From Acytostelium subglobosum LB1 (lineage: Eukaryota > Evosea > Eumycetozoa > Acytosteliales > Acytosteliaceae), in NCBI RefSeq assembly GCF_000787575.1, contig NW_012236527.1, positions 806,001-870,000 of the forward strand: a DNA stretch of 64,000 bases, read 5' to 3'. Position numbers and translations under genes: made by a program. Of the stretch, positions 11,725 to 23,366 are shown in pieces; positions within the stretch are counted from its first letter, which is position 1; the number at the start of each line of letters is the position of its first letter. The notes below the pieces were generated by a model that was given only the letters and a program-made list of their open reading frames with translations, had not been told where the DNA came from and ran no database searches.

Positions 11725-12534
11725 CTGTGATTAAATTATTATTATTATTATTATTATTATTTACAACAAATAATTGAATCGAGGAGAATGAATGAATGGG
11801 TAGGTGAATGTTGAGTACTAATGATATTTGTGAGTCCTTAAGTAGACCATGGTCTTGACCATTACCAAGGCTTAGGCATGCCGAGGCCTGTTTAAAGAAC
11901 CCCCAGCAGTAATAGATCGCTGAGGAGATGTTTGGTTGGTGTGAATGTGTTTATGTGTGTGTGTGTGTGTGTGAGTGTAGAGTTGACAACAACGTTTCCA
12001 TTGCATGTTCACAGATGGACAACGACCATTCAAAGACATACACACCACACCACACACATGCATAACGAGTCTTTTCAGATCACATGAGGGTTAAGATCAT
12101 CCTACAAAGACGAAGCTCTAATTAATTTGTTGGACAACCAACAAACCAACCAACCAACCAACCTGCCTACCTACCACTTACTTATAAAGATTGTTGATGG
12201 TTTGCAATCCAAACAGTGTTTACCAAAGTTAGCTCCTGCGATCCTTTCTGACAAAGTCTGTTTGTGTGTAGTCTTTTGACTTGTTGGTCGTTGTTAATAA
12301 CTTCATTGTGAAGTTAACTCTAAAGATACATTAGAGTGAGTCAGTCTCTTATGTTGTATGACAAAGAACTTCTATTGATGTAAAGATGTCAACGCATTCT
12401 TATTTGTTTCTTTCAGTGAGATTCGGGTGCAAAGATAAATGAATGAATAATTGAAGAGTGAACTTAACATGATTCAATATTGATTAAATAAACAATCAGC
12501 CAAACAAACAAACACATACAATCTATATATTATA
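11725..12534. other. Divergent promoter region
   Basis: This lies between the 5' ends of the GH9 gene (-) and the RTRAF homologue (+). It holds ATT repeats next to the GH9 start, a (TG)n tract (11954-11972), a CAAC repeat near 12130-12160 and ordinary AT-rich DNA. No coding signal was seen. Confidence 0.6.
11954..11972. repeat. (TG)n microsatellite
   Basis: About nine TG units in the intergenic region upstream of the GH9 gene. Confidence 0.9.
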
Positions 12535-13834
12535 ATGTCTACCACTACAACAACAACATTAAGTGTTCCTCACTCATTGGTCAAGAGACTGCTTATTCTA
12601 AACTATCCCAAGCCACAATATGTGATGCTTGAAGAGAGAGATGAGTTCATTAATGTCGTAGCTTACCTGCTAGAGAAATACATTGCCAACAATGAGCAAC
12701 AGCAACATCAACTTGAATCACTCCTGACACCAAATGATACATGGGAGAAGAGTTTACTGAGTGTATGTGAATGACCCTGGCAGCGTAGTTAGGTAGGGCA
12801 TGATTACTGACCAGCCATTCACAGTTCCTCAAAGACAAGCACTACTGCCAAATAGATAGGATAGGTGACCTTACAACAATAGAACAGAAGTGTATCCTGT
12901 TAGAATGTCTAACAACTCAGGCCATCAAAGAATCATACAAGACCAATGGTATGTTGAATGAATGATTGGATAGATGGACTCATGATGGCTCCATGGATCA
13001 CTCACTCAATGATCACTTCCATCATACATTTGAACGATATTTAGCTGATCAGATACATGAGAGCAAGTACAAATGTCTACAAAAGATGAAGTTACAACTG
13101 ATGAGCTTTGATAGCACACCAGAGGAGTTAAAGACTGCAATCATCCAGATGGCCACATTATTTAGAATACCAATTGGAGACAGTCTGACACAAATGCTAC
13201 ATGTATGAGATCAATCAATCAAACAGTCAATCAATCACTCATTGAGACATACGTATTAACCTTATCAATCACCGTCAGGCCATTGTAAGGATAGCAGAGA
13301 GGAAGTTTACAACAGCAGATATACTAGCATTGAGGTCATCATCCTCAGGCATCGATACGCCATCATCCACAACAACCACCACAACTACAACTACCATTAC
13401 GACGACAACAACTACGACTGCTTCTTCATCATCATTGAACGACAATAGTGATGGCGAGAAGGTGAACAATTACATCCATCCACTTGGATTCGATACCGAC
13501 AATGACAAGATGAACTCAGTGGCCACCATTCTTAGACTCCTTTACGTTTCCGACCTCAGAGAGATACAGAGCAAGATCAATGAAGTACTTGGTAAGTCGA
13601 TATCGATTGGTTGTCGGGCGCATGTGGTTTATTCAGTGTCATTTGATTGCACAGCATCTCACTTAGTGATGAGCAGACTGGAGTGTTGGCGTGCAATACA
13701 TGACATTGAATAGAGGAATGATGTGTATGAACTGGATCCAGAACTAACGCTCATTTGTACAATGCGCAGCTATCGTCCAGAACTACACAGCAGAGCCACA
13801 GACCAACTTCAAGCTTGGAGTCGTTGGAAGATGA
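12535..13834 (+). CDS. RTRAF: RTRAF / hCLE (C14orf166) homologue, 5 exons
   Basis: RTRAF is an RNA-binding adaptor found in the animal tRNA-ligase complex and in RNA transport granules. Exons are 12535-12762, 12825-12948, 13045-13202, 13279-13591 and 13770-13834, giving 295 residues. Exon 1 carries [20 protein letters not shown], matching the hCLE N-terminus (L.ALDY.NP...DE.EF). Exon 4 carries [20 protein letters not shown], then [11 protein letters not shown], matching HILGFDTGD...QILRLL..ELRELQTKINEA. The last exon ends [20 protein letters not shown] plus Arg, equivalent to the human KVGR end. The protein is longer than human RTRAF (244) because of a T/S-rich insert in exon 4. The last intron, 178 bases, is more than twice the local norm. 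An earlier acceptor at 13654 would give an unrelated tail and was rejected. Confidence 0.92.
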
Positions 13835-14001
13835 TACAACATGTCGCTGCATTCAATAGTGGACAAAGACCAAATGGATGTTCATGAACATAAACAAACA
13901 TATTGATCTATCATCACCAATGAACTTCCAATCCAAACTTGTCAGACTGATGGATTCCATCCTTGATTGCATAGGGTGTGCACAATGCTTCCAATCACAC
14001 T

Positions 14002-17000
14002 CTATATCCATGGTGTCCAACCTTCGTACATTGTGGACAGGTTGTCAATGTTGATGGACTCTCTGATCATCATCTCGACTTGCTTCTCGACATCCAGTCT
14101 CTGCTCGGTACCATCCAGCTTGCTCTTGACCTGGCTGACGATGGTCAGTCCCTGCAGACTCTTGTTGTCCTCCTTGACCTTTGTGTGCATCTCCTTGGAG
14201 TCTGTCTCCTGTTGGAGATGCTGTGACGACTCGCTGAGGTTATCGATGTTGTTGTTGTACTGAGGCTCACCCTCACCACCTCCGCCCTGCTGTTGATCAT
14301 CATCGCTAGAGCCATCGTTATCACTCTCGTTTGCATCACCATCCTCTTCTTCCTTCTTCTCATCATCATTCTCTCCTCCTCCATTGTTGTTGTTGTTCTC
14401 CTCATCCTTTGAGATTGGTTCATTCATCTGCTTGATCTTCCAATCAAACAATGGAGCATATATGAATGTCTCGAGCAAGTTCAACAATGTTTGTTTGTTC
14501 CTGTTGTAAATGAATAGAGGATGCATAAGTACATGGGTTTGTGAAGGAACTACCAGTAGACAACTTACTGTCTGAGTAGATCCAAGACTAGGACACAGGT
14601 TTCGGAGAATGATCCATGCACTCCAGTGAGTCCCAGTGCATTCTCAATGATCTGTGTCAGTCTGAATGGCACCCTCTCTGGTACCTTGAGTTGCAGTCCC
14701 TTCTCGAAGCATATGTCTGTTTGTTGTTGGGAGAGGAGGAGTGTAAGTGAACTTGCAGTAATGTATCCATATCCCATGTGCCATGACACCTTACTGTAAT
14801 CAATATGAACGATCTCTCCAGTCTTCATGTCGATCAAAATGTTGTCAAGATGCCTGTCGCCAAGTCCAATGATGTAACCGATTGTGGACATGAGTGCAAG
14901 TGATCGGCTGAATGATTGGGTCTTGAGTAGGAGCTCAGAGGTCGAGCAACTTGAGTACCACAGCTCACGTGACAGCAGCCACTTTGGTGTCTCGTTTGAG
15001 AGCTCGACAAACACCTGCTTGAGTAAGTCTTTGGGCCAATCACCACGGTTCTGTCTAGTTAGACCGTTGGCCTTGAGGAGCGGGTCCAGCTTGGAGTAGA
15101 ACAGGTCGACGGGGCGAACAGGCTGTCGTGGCAATGGGTTAGGGTTGGTGGCCAAAGTGCTTGGGTTGAGGCCCTTGTACGTGACCTCATTGCGATACCA
15201 GTTCTTGAAGATGGAGAAGAGGGGCACAGCATTCTCCACCCATTGGATCAGTCCAGCTGAGCGACTGAGTGGTACTACTGCGTACTTGCGCGTGCGAAGG
15301 AGGCGCAGGTTCTTGTTCTTGCCAGCCACCATCATCTGGTCGACCGTGTTGAGCAGCTGCATCACACGCTCATCCAAGTGCAGGTCCTCGCGACCCTTGA
15401 GCAAGTATGAGTACGAAACACCATCGTTACCAATCATCGATATCCTCTTGGGCTTGGTCTTGGTGGTGTGGAGTATGTTGATCGTTGGGTGGATGGATTG
15501 GATGGTGATGTCCGAGGCAATGCCAGGCATCTTGATTGTAGTGGGTCTGAAGACGTTCAGACTCGGGTTGACTGAGGCCAGATCGACCGAGCTGAGTCTG
15601 TTGCCTCCAAAGTGCTCGATTAACCCTTGCAGTGTGAGGAAAGGGTTGGATGGTTTGTTCTGCTTCTCGACACAGAGCACGACTTTGTTGACAATCTCAT
15701 TGTGAACGCTGCAGAACCAGCGCTCAAAGGGTGTGGAGATGGGCCCAAACATTGTGGTCGACAGCAACTTCCTGATCCTATCGAGTATGGGCGCCAGCAG
15801 CGCGAGGTTCTTCTTTTTAAGCTTGGAGAGTGATCGCGCGTCCTTGCTCTTGATCAACTGCTGGTTCTCGGCGGTCCACGCCGGCTTGGTGTGACAGATC
15901 CAGCCATGGATCTGCTCCATCAACTGTTGCCAACGATCGTCCCAGAGTATGGTCAACTGGGCAAAGCCACGGATGAATGTGTCGGTCTCCTCGACCAGCA
16001 GTGGTGAGTGCTTGACAAGCTCGCGCTGGATCACAGCAATCTGGCTGGCATTGGGATGCACGCCACCCCATTGAGTGGCAGCTACCAAGGTTGGGAAGAC
16101 AATGGCGTGGGGGTTGTGACGTCCAATTCGATTGATGATGTTGATGATCTGCACCTGTATAGCCTTGTCAGGGTGGCCCAAACGGGCAAAGAGTTGTGGG
16201 ATGATGTCTGAGAAGGCAGTGGTGACAGCAGCGCTGTTGTTGTCATCCGCGATGCACCTGTCAAACACATCGATGATCTGGCCACCATGATTGACTAGAA
16301 TGCTCAGTATCCTCAGTGTGATCTGAATGAGTGAGCTGCAGTGACCAGTGGCATTGCTGACGAACTTGAGATGGTCAAAGTAGCGCTCGACAGCTATGCC
16401 GTAAAGGCGTGCCTTGGTGGCTGCCTCGTCCGCCCCAGTGAGCAGGTCGGCGGTCTCCATCGCCCAGTTGGCATAGGCCAGCAACACCTTGGGGTTGTCG
16501 GGCATAGTGGCTGAGGCACGCTGGAAGTATGTCTCGGGGTCGGCCTGCTCGGCAGGCAGCGACTTGAGTATCTCCTGGAACGCCGAGTTGTTGGTGTTGG
16601 TAGTCAACTGCTTGACGATCTGCAGGTAGGTCTTGGTCTTGATGTCTGGCGTCACATTGTCAGGGAACTGATTGGAGTGGCGCACGAGCTCGGTGAATGA
16701 CTCGAGTCGACGCTCATGCAGGCACTTCAACTTGGACTTCTCCAGGAAGAATGAGGGCGAGTGTGTCTCCAGTACCGAATTGAGCAAACGTGAGCAGAAT
16801 CGTGTGTTTCCAGACTTGCGCGACAGTTTGATCAGCACCTCTGTCAGCGGGATGTTGTGGAAGACGAGATCAGTGCGATGCTGAATGTTTGACAAGTGAT
16901 TCCTCACGCGGCGCAACTTCTCGAGGAAGCCAAGCTGGCGACAGAGTGGCGTGGAGCTGTCGACGACGCCATTCTCAAGCTCGTCAATCAGCTTGAGCTG

Positions 17001-19417
17001 CGTCAGGTATTGGAAGGTCTGGATGTTGGACTCGTGTCCGATGACTGACAGTGAGTCGTGGACGTGATCCTTGGCTTTGACAATGTACTGCCATATGTCG
17101 CCGCTGTTGTTGGACGACCCCTCATCCCTCTGTGCGATCATCACCGCGAGGATAAGCTCATCGGCAGCGAATAGATTGCCAATGAGTCCTCCGTTGGCGA
17201 TCTCTCTCTGAGGGAGTTCGTTGATGAACTGCTTGATTGCGGTACTCTCTGCGCCGCCGCCAGTACCTCGAGAGAAGGCAGACAATGCACGCAGGTACGT
17301 CTCGCGATATGTGACGTTTGAGGAGTGAATGCGATCGCCAAACTGCTGAAGGAATGCGTCCATCTCCTGGTAGTCCGACAGCTTCATGTATGACTTGATG
17401 ATGTGCTCCACGATGAAAGGGAATGACATGTGCGAGGGATCGGTTGTAGCGACCAACGGTGTGAGTGATTGAACAGAGTCTTCATAGTGTTGATCGCTAG
17501 ACTGGATCACGCCTTGCATCCAAGGCATGGACAGAGTGAATGTATGCCTCGTATGTTGTTGAGCCGCTGCTGCTGATGTTGGCGTTGATGGTGATGGGGA
17601 AGAATGAGACACATTCATTGACGTTGACTTCTTTGGTGAGACAACCATCTCGATGAATGATGACGATGATGTACTCTCCTTGTCCTTGCCATTGATTGTG
17701 GAGTAGTGCAGGTCGAGCCATTTCGATAGGCCCTTGATCATATCTGTCTCATTCATTTGCTGTAGAGCATTAGTAAGGTGCAATATACAGAACTCCATCT
17801 CATGCTGTGCATGTGATGGATCAACGAATCGGTTCGCTCTAATGTCAGCTATGCGCTAATGATTGTGTTGTGTCAGTAACCGAGTCCATTGTATGATGAA
17901 TGAACAGAATAGTTACGAGTGTAGCATGTCTGATGATGTCTGGACCCGAGCTACAGAGGATGCTGGCCTTGAGGAGGTTCATGCGGATCCTGCTGAACCA
18001 ATCCTCACTGACACGTGCGTTGAGCTTGAAGAATAGGATCTCTTTTGACGAGGGAGACGGCAGGAACACCGAGCCATAGGCAGCAGAGAAGATCTGTTTC
18101 TCCAGTGAATCCATGAACATCAGCATTATCATTATCTTCTTGAAGTCCTTCCTCTCCTTGTTGAGCTGAAGAATGATACGCTCAAATATCTCAAACGTCT
18201 GCACTCCCGTACCAAATGGTGTCTTCAATCTATTAGTGATACAATATCTTGCGCACTCCCATGTTGCCCAGTACCATCTAAGTGCATCTGATGTGGCCAT
18301 CAATGTCTCTAGTCTCCCTATTATTGATTGATAGTTAGTTGTGATGTGGATGTGCCATCGAGATAGCCATTACTTACTGTTTTCTAGTCTGTCATGGTGG
18401 GCTTGTGCGCCATGTGTCATGAGTGTGCTGTCGTAGAAGTGATCAAGGATTGACTTGAGTATGTCATCAGTAGATCGGTCCACATTGTAAAGACAATCAA
18501 ACATATGTTTGAAGAACATTGGAACTGATGGGCATGGTCCTTGGACGACCATGAACTTCAACTTTGATGTGTAGAGTGATTGTTAGTCATTCATTGTTAG
18601 TCTACAATGTCGGTTATCAATGATCACATACCTTGTAGTTAATGGATAGGTCGCTTATCTTTGAATGGAGATTCTTCTGATTGATGAACTCAATGTGTAC
18701 GACAGTCTTGGCCAGGAGGTCGAGGTTGTTGCGCTGGATGTCCTTGTCAATATCCGAGATCCTAAACAAGATTGATCATCGATCGTCATTAGATGGTGGC
18801 ACACCAATCAACGCAATTGTGAATGATTGATACTTACTTGAACAATGCGATCGAGAGTACCTTGCGTATCTGTAGTTGGTCAAGATGATTGTTGATGGTG
18901 TACTGCTCGAACACTTTGGATAGAGTGGTCTGGATCTGAGTGTGCTTGAGGTAGACCAGGTTGGTGAGTCGTCTAAAGAGCTCGCGAGTCATGAGAATTG
19001 GCGTGGCAGTGGCCAGTGTGGCCTGCAACAAGAGCAACGCCTCCAGCAGCAGGTTGGCCGGTCCATCAATGCTCTTGAGCTGTGCCAACACAATGGTCTC
19101 TAGTTGCTTGTGCTTCTGGAACTTTAACACGGGCACCAGGCTGGCGATCGAGTGGATGGCTGTGCTCGCCAGGACAGCCAGTCCGGGTACCTGGGCAACG
19201 TTGTCGTAAATGTAGAACAATAGCGACTCGATCTTCCCCAGGCTGGTCGAAGCAGGTGTCGATGTCGATGTCTGTGTCTGGAGCTTACTGAGCGATACTG
19301 CGATCTTGGTCAAGAGGTTCTGATTATAGTTGACGATTCGCACATAGAAGCTATCTATGTCGTCGTAGGGCAACGTGGAAGGCTTCGCCGTGCCATCGGG
19401 TAGTGTAGTGGATACAC

Positions 19418-19448
<31 letters not shown>

Positions 19449-20276
19449 TTGTTGAGGCCGCTTGATGAAGTGAATTGGTGATTGCTTACTGCCACCCGCA
19501 GGGGCGGCGTTCGAGGAGGTAACATTGGGACGCTGCTCAACCGGCGTGTTGAACAGTTTGATGATGTACTCATCCTCCTGACCGATTATGGTCAGGATGC
19601 TGTCGATCTGTTCCAATGATTGTTGCTGTTGCTGTTGTTGCTGTTGCTGCATTGTCGATAAGGGCGTGCTGCTGCTGCTGCTGCCGCTGGCAGAGGGTAA
19701 AGGATCAAATGCATACAGTATTGAGTTTAGTGTCGACAAGACCGCCTCACGTATGTTATTCTTTGGATGTATTCTATTGAGGAACAGCTGTTGTATATCA
19801 TCATGTGTGAGTGTTGCTGTACTTGATGCTATTATTGTTGTCGTAGATGATGTTATCGATGTTGTTGTGGTTGATGATAAAGGTGATGATGTTGCAACCG
19901 CTGTTGCTGTTGTTTGAGTCGATGATGACACCTTCTGGTTAACATGCTGTTGTTGTTGTTGTTGCTGCTGTTTGACTGCTGTAGATGTCTTTACAGAGAC
20001 ATTGTCCGCTGAACCTGTACCATTGGTACTGTTGTTATTATTGTTCAAATCATACTGTTGCTGTGTTGTTGGCGGTGGAGCAGGAGTCGTCGGAGTGACA
20101 GGTACGAATGGTTTAGCGAAAGGTGATAGCTGTTTCTTGAGTAATGTAGACTTTTGTTGTTGTTGTATTGACGTAGATGTTTCTGTAGTCTCTTGATTGA
20201 TATCACTATTACTACTACTACTACTATTGCCGTTGATTATGTTGTTGTTGCCTGTTGATGCCACAACACCATCCAT
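14002..20276 (-). CDS. smg1: SMG1-type PI3K-like protein kinase (nonsense-mediated decay), 7 exons
   Basis: SMG1 phosphorylates UPF1 during nonsense-mediated mRNA decay. Exons are 20276-18838, 18761-18632, 18561-18378, 18317-17917, 17855-14795, 14716-14569 and 14500-14002. All phases agree, giving 1,953 residues. The first 270 or so residues are Q/S/T-rich, then helical HEAT/FAT-type sequence. The kinase domain lies near residues 1450-1800: YKGLNPSTLATNPNPLPRQP, catalytic loop GLGDRHLDNIL (Asp and Asn present), and the SMG1 variant of the DFG motif, HIDYN, created across the exon 5/6 junction, followed by ICFEKGLQLKVPERVPFRLT. The FATC domain at the end reads LSTMYEGWTPWI, as in SMG1. A poly-acidic, Gly/Asn-rich insert separates kinase and FATC. 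The protein is much shorter than human SMG1 (about 3,660). A possible alternative start would lie in an exon upstream of 20276; none is evident. Confidence 0.95.
14717..14794 (-). other. Stop-free 78-base intron inside the SMG1 kinase domain
   Basis: GTAAGG...CAACAAACAG, 26 codons long with no stop in the reading frame, so the genomic frame runs straight through it. Removal restores HIDYNICFEKG, the expected SMG1 sequence. Leaving it in would place 26 residues directly after the metal-binding Asp. Confidence 0.85.
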
Positions 20277-20667
20277 CTGAGTACTGGGCACTGATGGTCA
20301 ACAACAGGGCGCGATTAAGTTATTGCTTTAGGTAGTAATGGTATGTTATGGTAGGACAGTCTTGAGTTGATTGATTGATTAATTATTACTATTTCTTGCT
20401 TGATTGTCTTTGTTTGTCCTTGTGATTGATTGTGGGTGTTGTTGATAACTTTGCTTTGGAGGTGAGTTCACCAATTTTGGTGTTTCCTTCCAAAGTTGGG
20501 CATTTATTAATTTCAGGATGTCTGGCTTCTGTCAATTATTAATACTAATATATATATATATGAATGATAGATAGTAGGATTATTTTCATCTTTTGTTATT
20601 ATACAACATATAATTCTTCATTATTTATTTTATATTTTATATTTATTTATGTATTTATTATTTTTTA
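20277..20667. other. Divergent promoter region
   Basis: AT-rich DNA between the SMG1 start (-) and the small gene at 20668 (+). It contains an imperfect inverted pair around 20450-20500 (AACTTTG...CCAAAGTT). Nothing else stands out. Confidence 0.5.
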
Positions 20668-21096
20668 ATGATGAACCAAGTTATAACTACTATTCCATCA
20701 ATTCCAAGACCTGTTGCCAAGGCTGCAGTATATATTAGGGTCACTTACAATTTGGTTAACCTAATTGTAGATGTTGCAGGTCAATCAACTTCAAGAAGAT
20801 TGGCTGGTGTATCATTTGGTTTGGCTCCAGTTGGTTCTCATTCTGTCACGGAAGCTGACATCAGATACTTGGTTCTCACTTACGATCCCTCTACCATCAA
20901 ACTAGTTGGTCATATTGACAACATATCTCAACTTGATCCCCTACCATGGGCTACCATACTCTATGCCGATGCCATCAATCGATTTGCCAAAGATATCATC
21001 AACAAGACCACATTCACCAATGAGCGTGCCAGAACATTTACCGGAGCTGTACTCAATCATTGGGGTTTGAAGATGCATCCAATTGATCTCCAATGA
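20668..21096 (+). CDS. Hypothetical protein, 142 residues
   Basis: Single exon, start MMNQVITTIPSIPRPVAKAA, stop TGA. Upstream DNA is very AT-rich (TTTATTTATTATTTTTTA directly before the ATG), the usual dictyostelid leader. The protein is soluble and looks globular, with VTYNLVNLIVDVAGQSTSRR, a Gly/Ser segment, LVLTYDPSTIKLVGHIDNIS and an Arg/Phe-containing C-terminal helix. I do not recognise the family. Either of the first two ATGs could be used. Confidence 0.65.
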   Translation: MMNQVITTIPSIPRPVAKAAVYIRVTYNLVNLIVDVAGQSTSRRLAGVSFGLAPVGSHSVTEADIRYLVLTYDPSTIKLVGHIDNISQLDPLPWATILYADAINRFAKDIINKTTFTNERARTFTGAVLNHWGLKMHPIDLQ

Positions 21097-21195
21097 TACC
21101 AGCCATGGCATCAACTTGAATCACTCCATCAATCACTCAACAAGGCCCAAACCCTCACACATTGGATGATCCTATAAATACATGGCCATTGTTTA

Positions 21196-23366
21196 TTATT
21201 CGACGGCTATGGCCTGCTGTGGCTGTTGTGGCTGATGCTGTTGTTGGGTGAAAAGTTTGAGATCGTACTTGTCGCGAATGTAACGCTCTCTATCCTCGGT
21301 CGAGTCGCCTGGTAATAGTTTCTTTCGTTGAGGTGGAATGCAACATTCATACTTGGCATTAACTCGCAGATTGCCACCAGTCTCTTGGAAAAAGACGATG
21401 GTTGCTGTCTCCCACTTGTCCATAGTGACTGAACGCACCTTGGATAGATGCACTCCCATGCTACGATGCACGCCAGAACACTGGATGCAGATGAATACTC
21501 CGAGATTGATACTGGCCCAAAGGGGATCTGGTGCGCCACAGTCAGCACACACTTGATTGGCGGCAACTGATCGAAGCTGGCACAACGTATCACGATTCTT
21601 GTCCAACTCCTTCTGCACCTCATCCTCAATATCATCGCTCTTGAGTCTGATGCTACCCGTGCTGCTGCCTAAACTGCTGCGACTTCCTGTGCTTCCAGTG
21701 CTGCTGGACAGGTCGTATTGTAGATATGCCTCCATGGCAATCGATTGGGCTGCCTGAATGCTTGTGATCCAGTTGAGCATCACCTCTCCCGATGGACATG
21801 AGAAGTGGATAGTCTTGTTGGTGCTGACCACCTGGAATGTGTACTTGTCGTTTGTGGACTTGATAACCTTGGCCGAACAAAAGATAATGTTGAGTGACTT
21901 GATCACATCCTTCTTGGCCTCAGACTCTGGTGACTTGTATAGTGCCAGTGTGTCGTTGCTTAACACTACCCAACGGCTCTTCCACTTTGAAATTAACTTG
22001 CCTCCCAACACGTTCAAGTTGCCTCGCTTGGCACCACTGAACTCCTCGTCCAGTAGAGTGGTCGACGTGTTTGGTGAGGTTGGCAATAACTTCATTGAAG
22101 CTCTCTTGGACTGATCCTTATCATTGCCCAACTTCCTATCAATCAATGGAGATGATGGTGTACTCTTCTTTGGTGGTGGTATCGATGTAGTCTGTGACAG
22201 CTTGTCCGTGCTAGTATTCAAAGGACTTGTCTTATTGAGTGGAAGTGGTACAGACATTGGACGCTTCTACATGTATCCAAAGAATAGTTAGTATGATCCT
22301 CGCAACTCCCATTAGCCATCAATGAACTTCATTAACTTACAACTTTGGATGAACTGTTCAATGATTTGAGGAAGAAGATACTGCCTCGCAAAGAGACAAT
22401 CCAAGAGAAGTAGTCAAACTCCTCGGTGTTGAGTGTGGAGAAGTATCTGAAGATCTGGCCAGTCGTTCCATCGGCCAGAGTAGTCGTGGCAATCAATTGG
22501 AAACAACTCTCCTTGCTATCCTTCTCTCTTACAATTGCCTTGTCCAAAGTGATCACCTCAATCTCATTCACATCCTAAAAAGGAAATCATCGTTAGTTTC
22601 CACATTTGGTAATTATGATCATGATCACTTCACTCCATACAATATCCATCACTCCATACAATGGTCATATACATACTCTTTCGTTGTTATAAATATATAA
22701 TGAACCCTCTCGCAGTGAGCAGTATGTCTGACTCCAAATCTCGGCAGACTGGGACATTGGCGCGTAACTAAAGTCAATCTTCATCATGTTCAATGTTCCC
22801 CTCTTCTCTGGTGCCTCCACCATTATGCCAACTGATCAAAGAACATGTTAGTAACTCCCTTGGGATGGACAGGATAAATGGTACATACGCTCACTTGATT
22901 GTACCGCCAATGCCTTCTTGCTGACAATGATACTCTTGCGTAGATTCTTCCTGGCACTGCTCAACTCATCACTCTTAACATGGATCATTGGTGACATCTT
23001 TGGAGAACTACCTCCGCCACCAATATGCAGTTGAGGTAACATTTGTGATCTTCTCTTTGAATCCTTATCATTATCCTTATCCTTGTGTTTGCTGTCTTTC
23101 TCCTTTTCCTTCTCTTTTTCCTTGTCTTTGGATGATGTGGGTGAGGCTGGTGGAGAGCCAAATGGACTGATACCTGGACGAGTCATTGATGGTGAGCTGG
23201 CTGCAGAGGAGTTGAGTAACTCTGCCGAGTGTGATAGAGGTTGCATCGAGGCAACATTCATCACAGGTGAGTTGTTGACTGGAATTGACGAGATGCTTCT
23301 CCTCTTGTTCAACTGGTCCTTGAGACCATCGATCAATTCATTGGGTGGGGTATGTGGAGGTGGCAT
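21196..23366 (-). CDS. ArfGAP with two PH domains, 4 exons
   Basis: Predicted GTPase-activating protein for Arf, recruited to phosphoinositide membranes. Exons are 23366-22889, 22831-22677, 22574-22341 and 22266-21196, in frame, 645 residues. Residues 1-155 are low complexity, including a KDKEKEKEKEKDSKHKDKD run. PH domain 1 spans about 165-285 (exons 2 and 3), and PH domain 2 about 365-470 (GGKLISKWKSRWVVLSNDTL). The ArfGAP zinc finger follows as CADC, sixteen residues, CIQC, then the arginine finger in SGVHRSMGVHLSKVRSVTMD. The C-terminus is a short Q/P-rich tail. The ACAP/centaurin type is the closest known layout, but I see no BAR domain or ankyrin repeats and there are two PH domains. 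In D. discoideum similar PH-ArfGAP proteins exist; I do not assign a specific orthologue. Confidence 0.92.

Noticed and set aside
13655-13713. Alternative last exon of the RTRAF homologue
   Set aside because: It gives an unrelated tail, whereas the acceptor at 13769 restores the family's conserved C-terminus; kept only as a possible splice variant.
19380-19680. CAG/TTG repeats in SMG1 exon 1 considered as a microsatellite insertion or CRISPR-like array
   Set aside because: They are in-frame poly-Gln coding tracts, common in dictyostelid proteins; no spacers are present.
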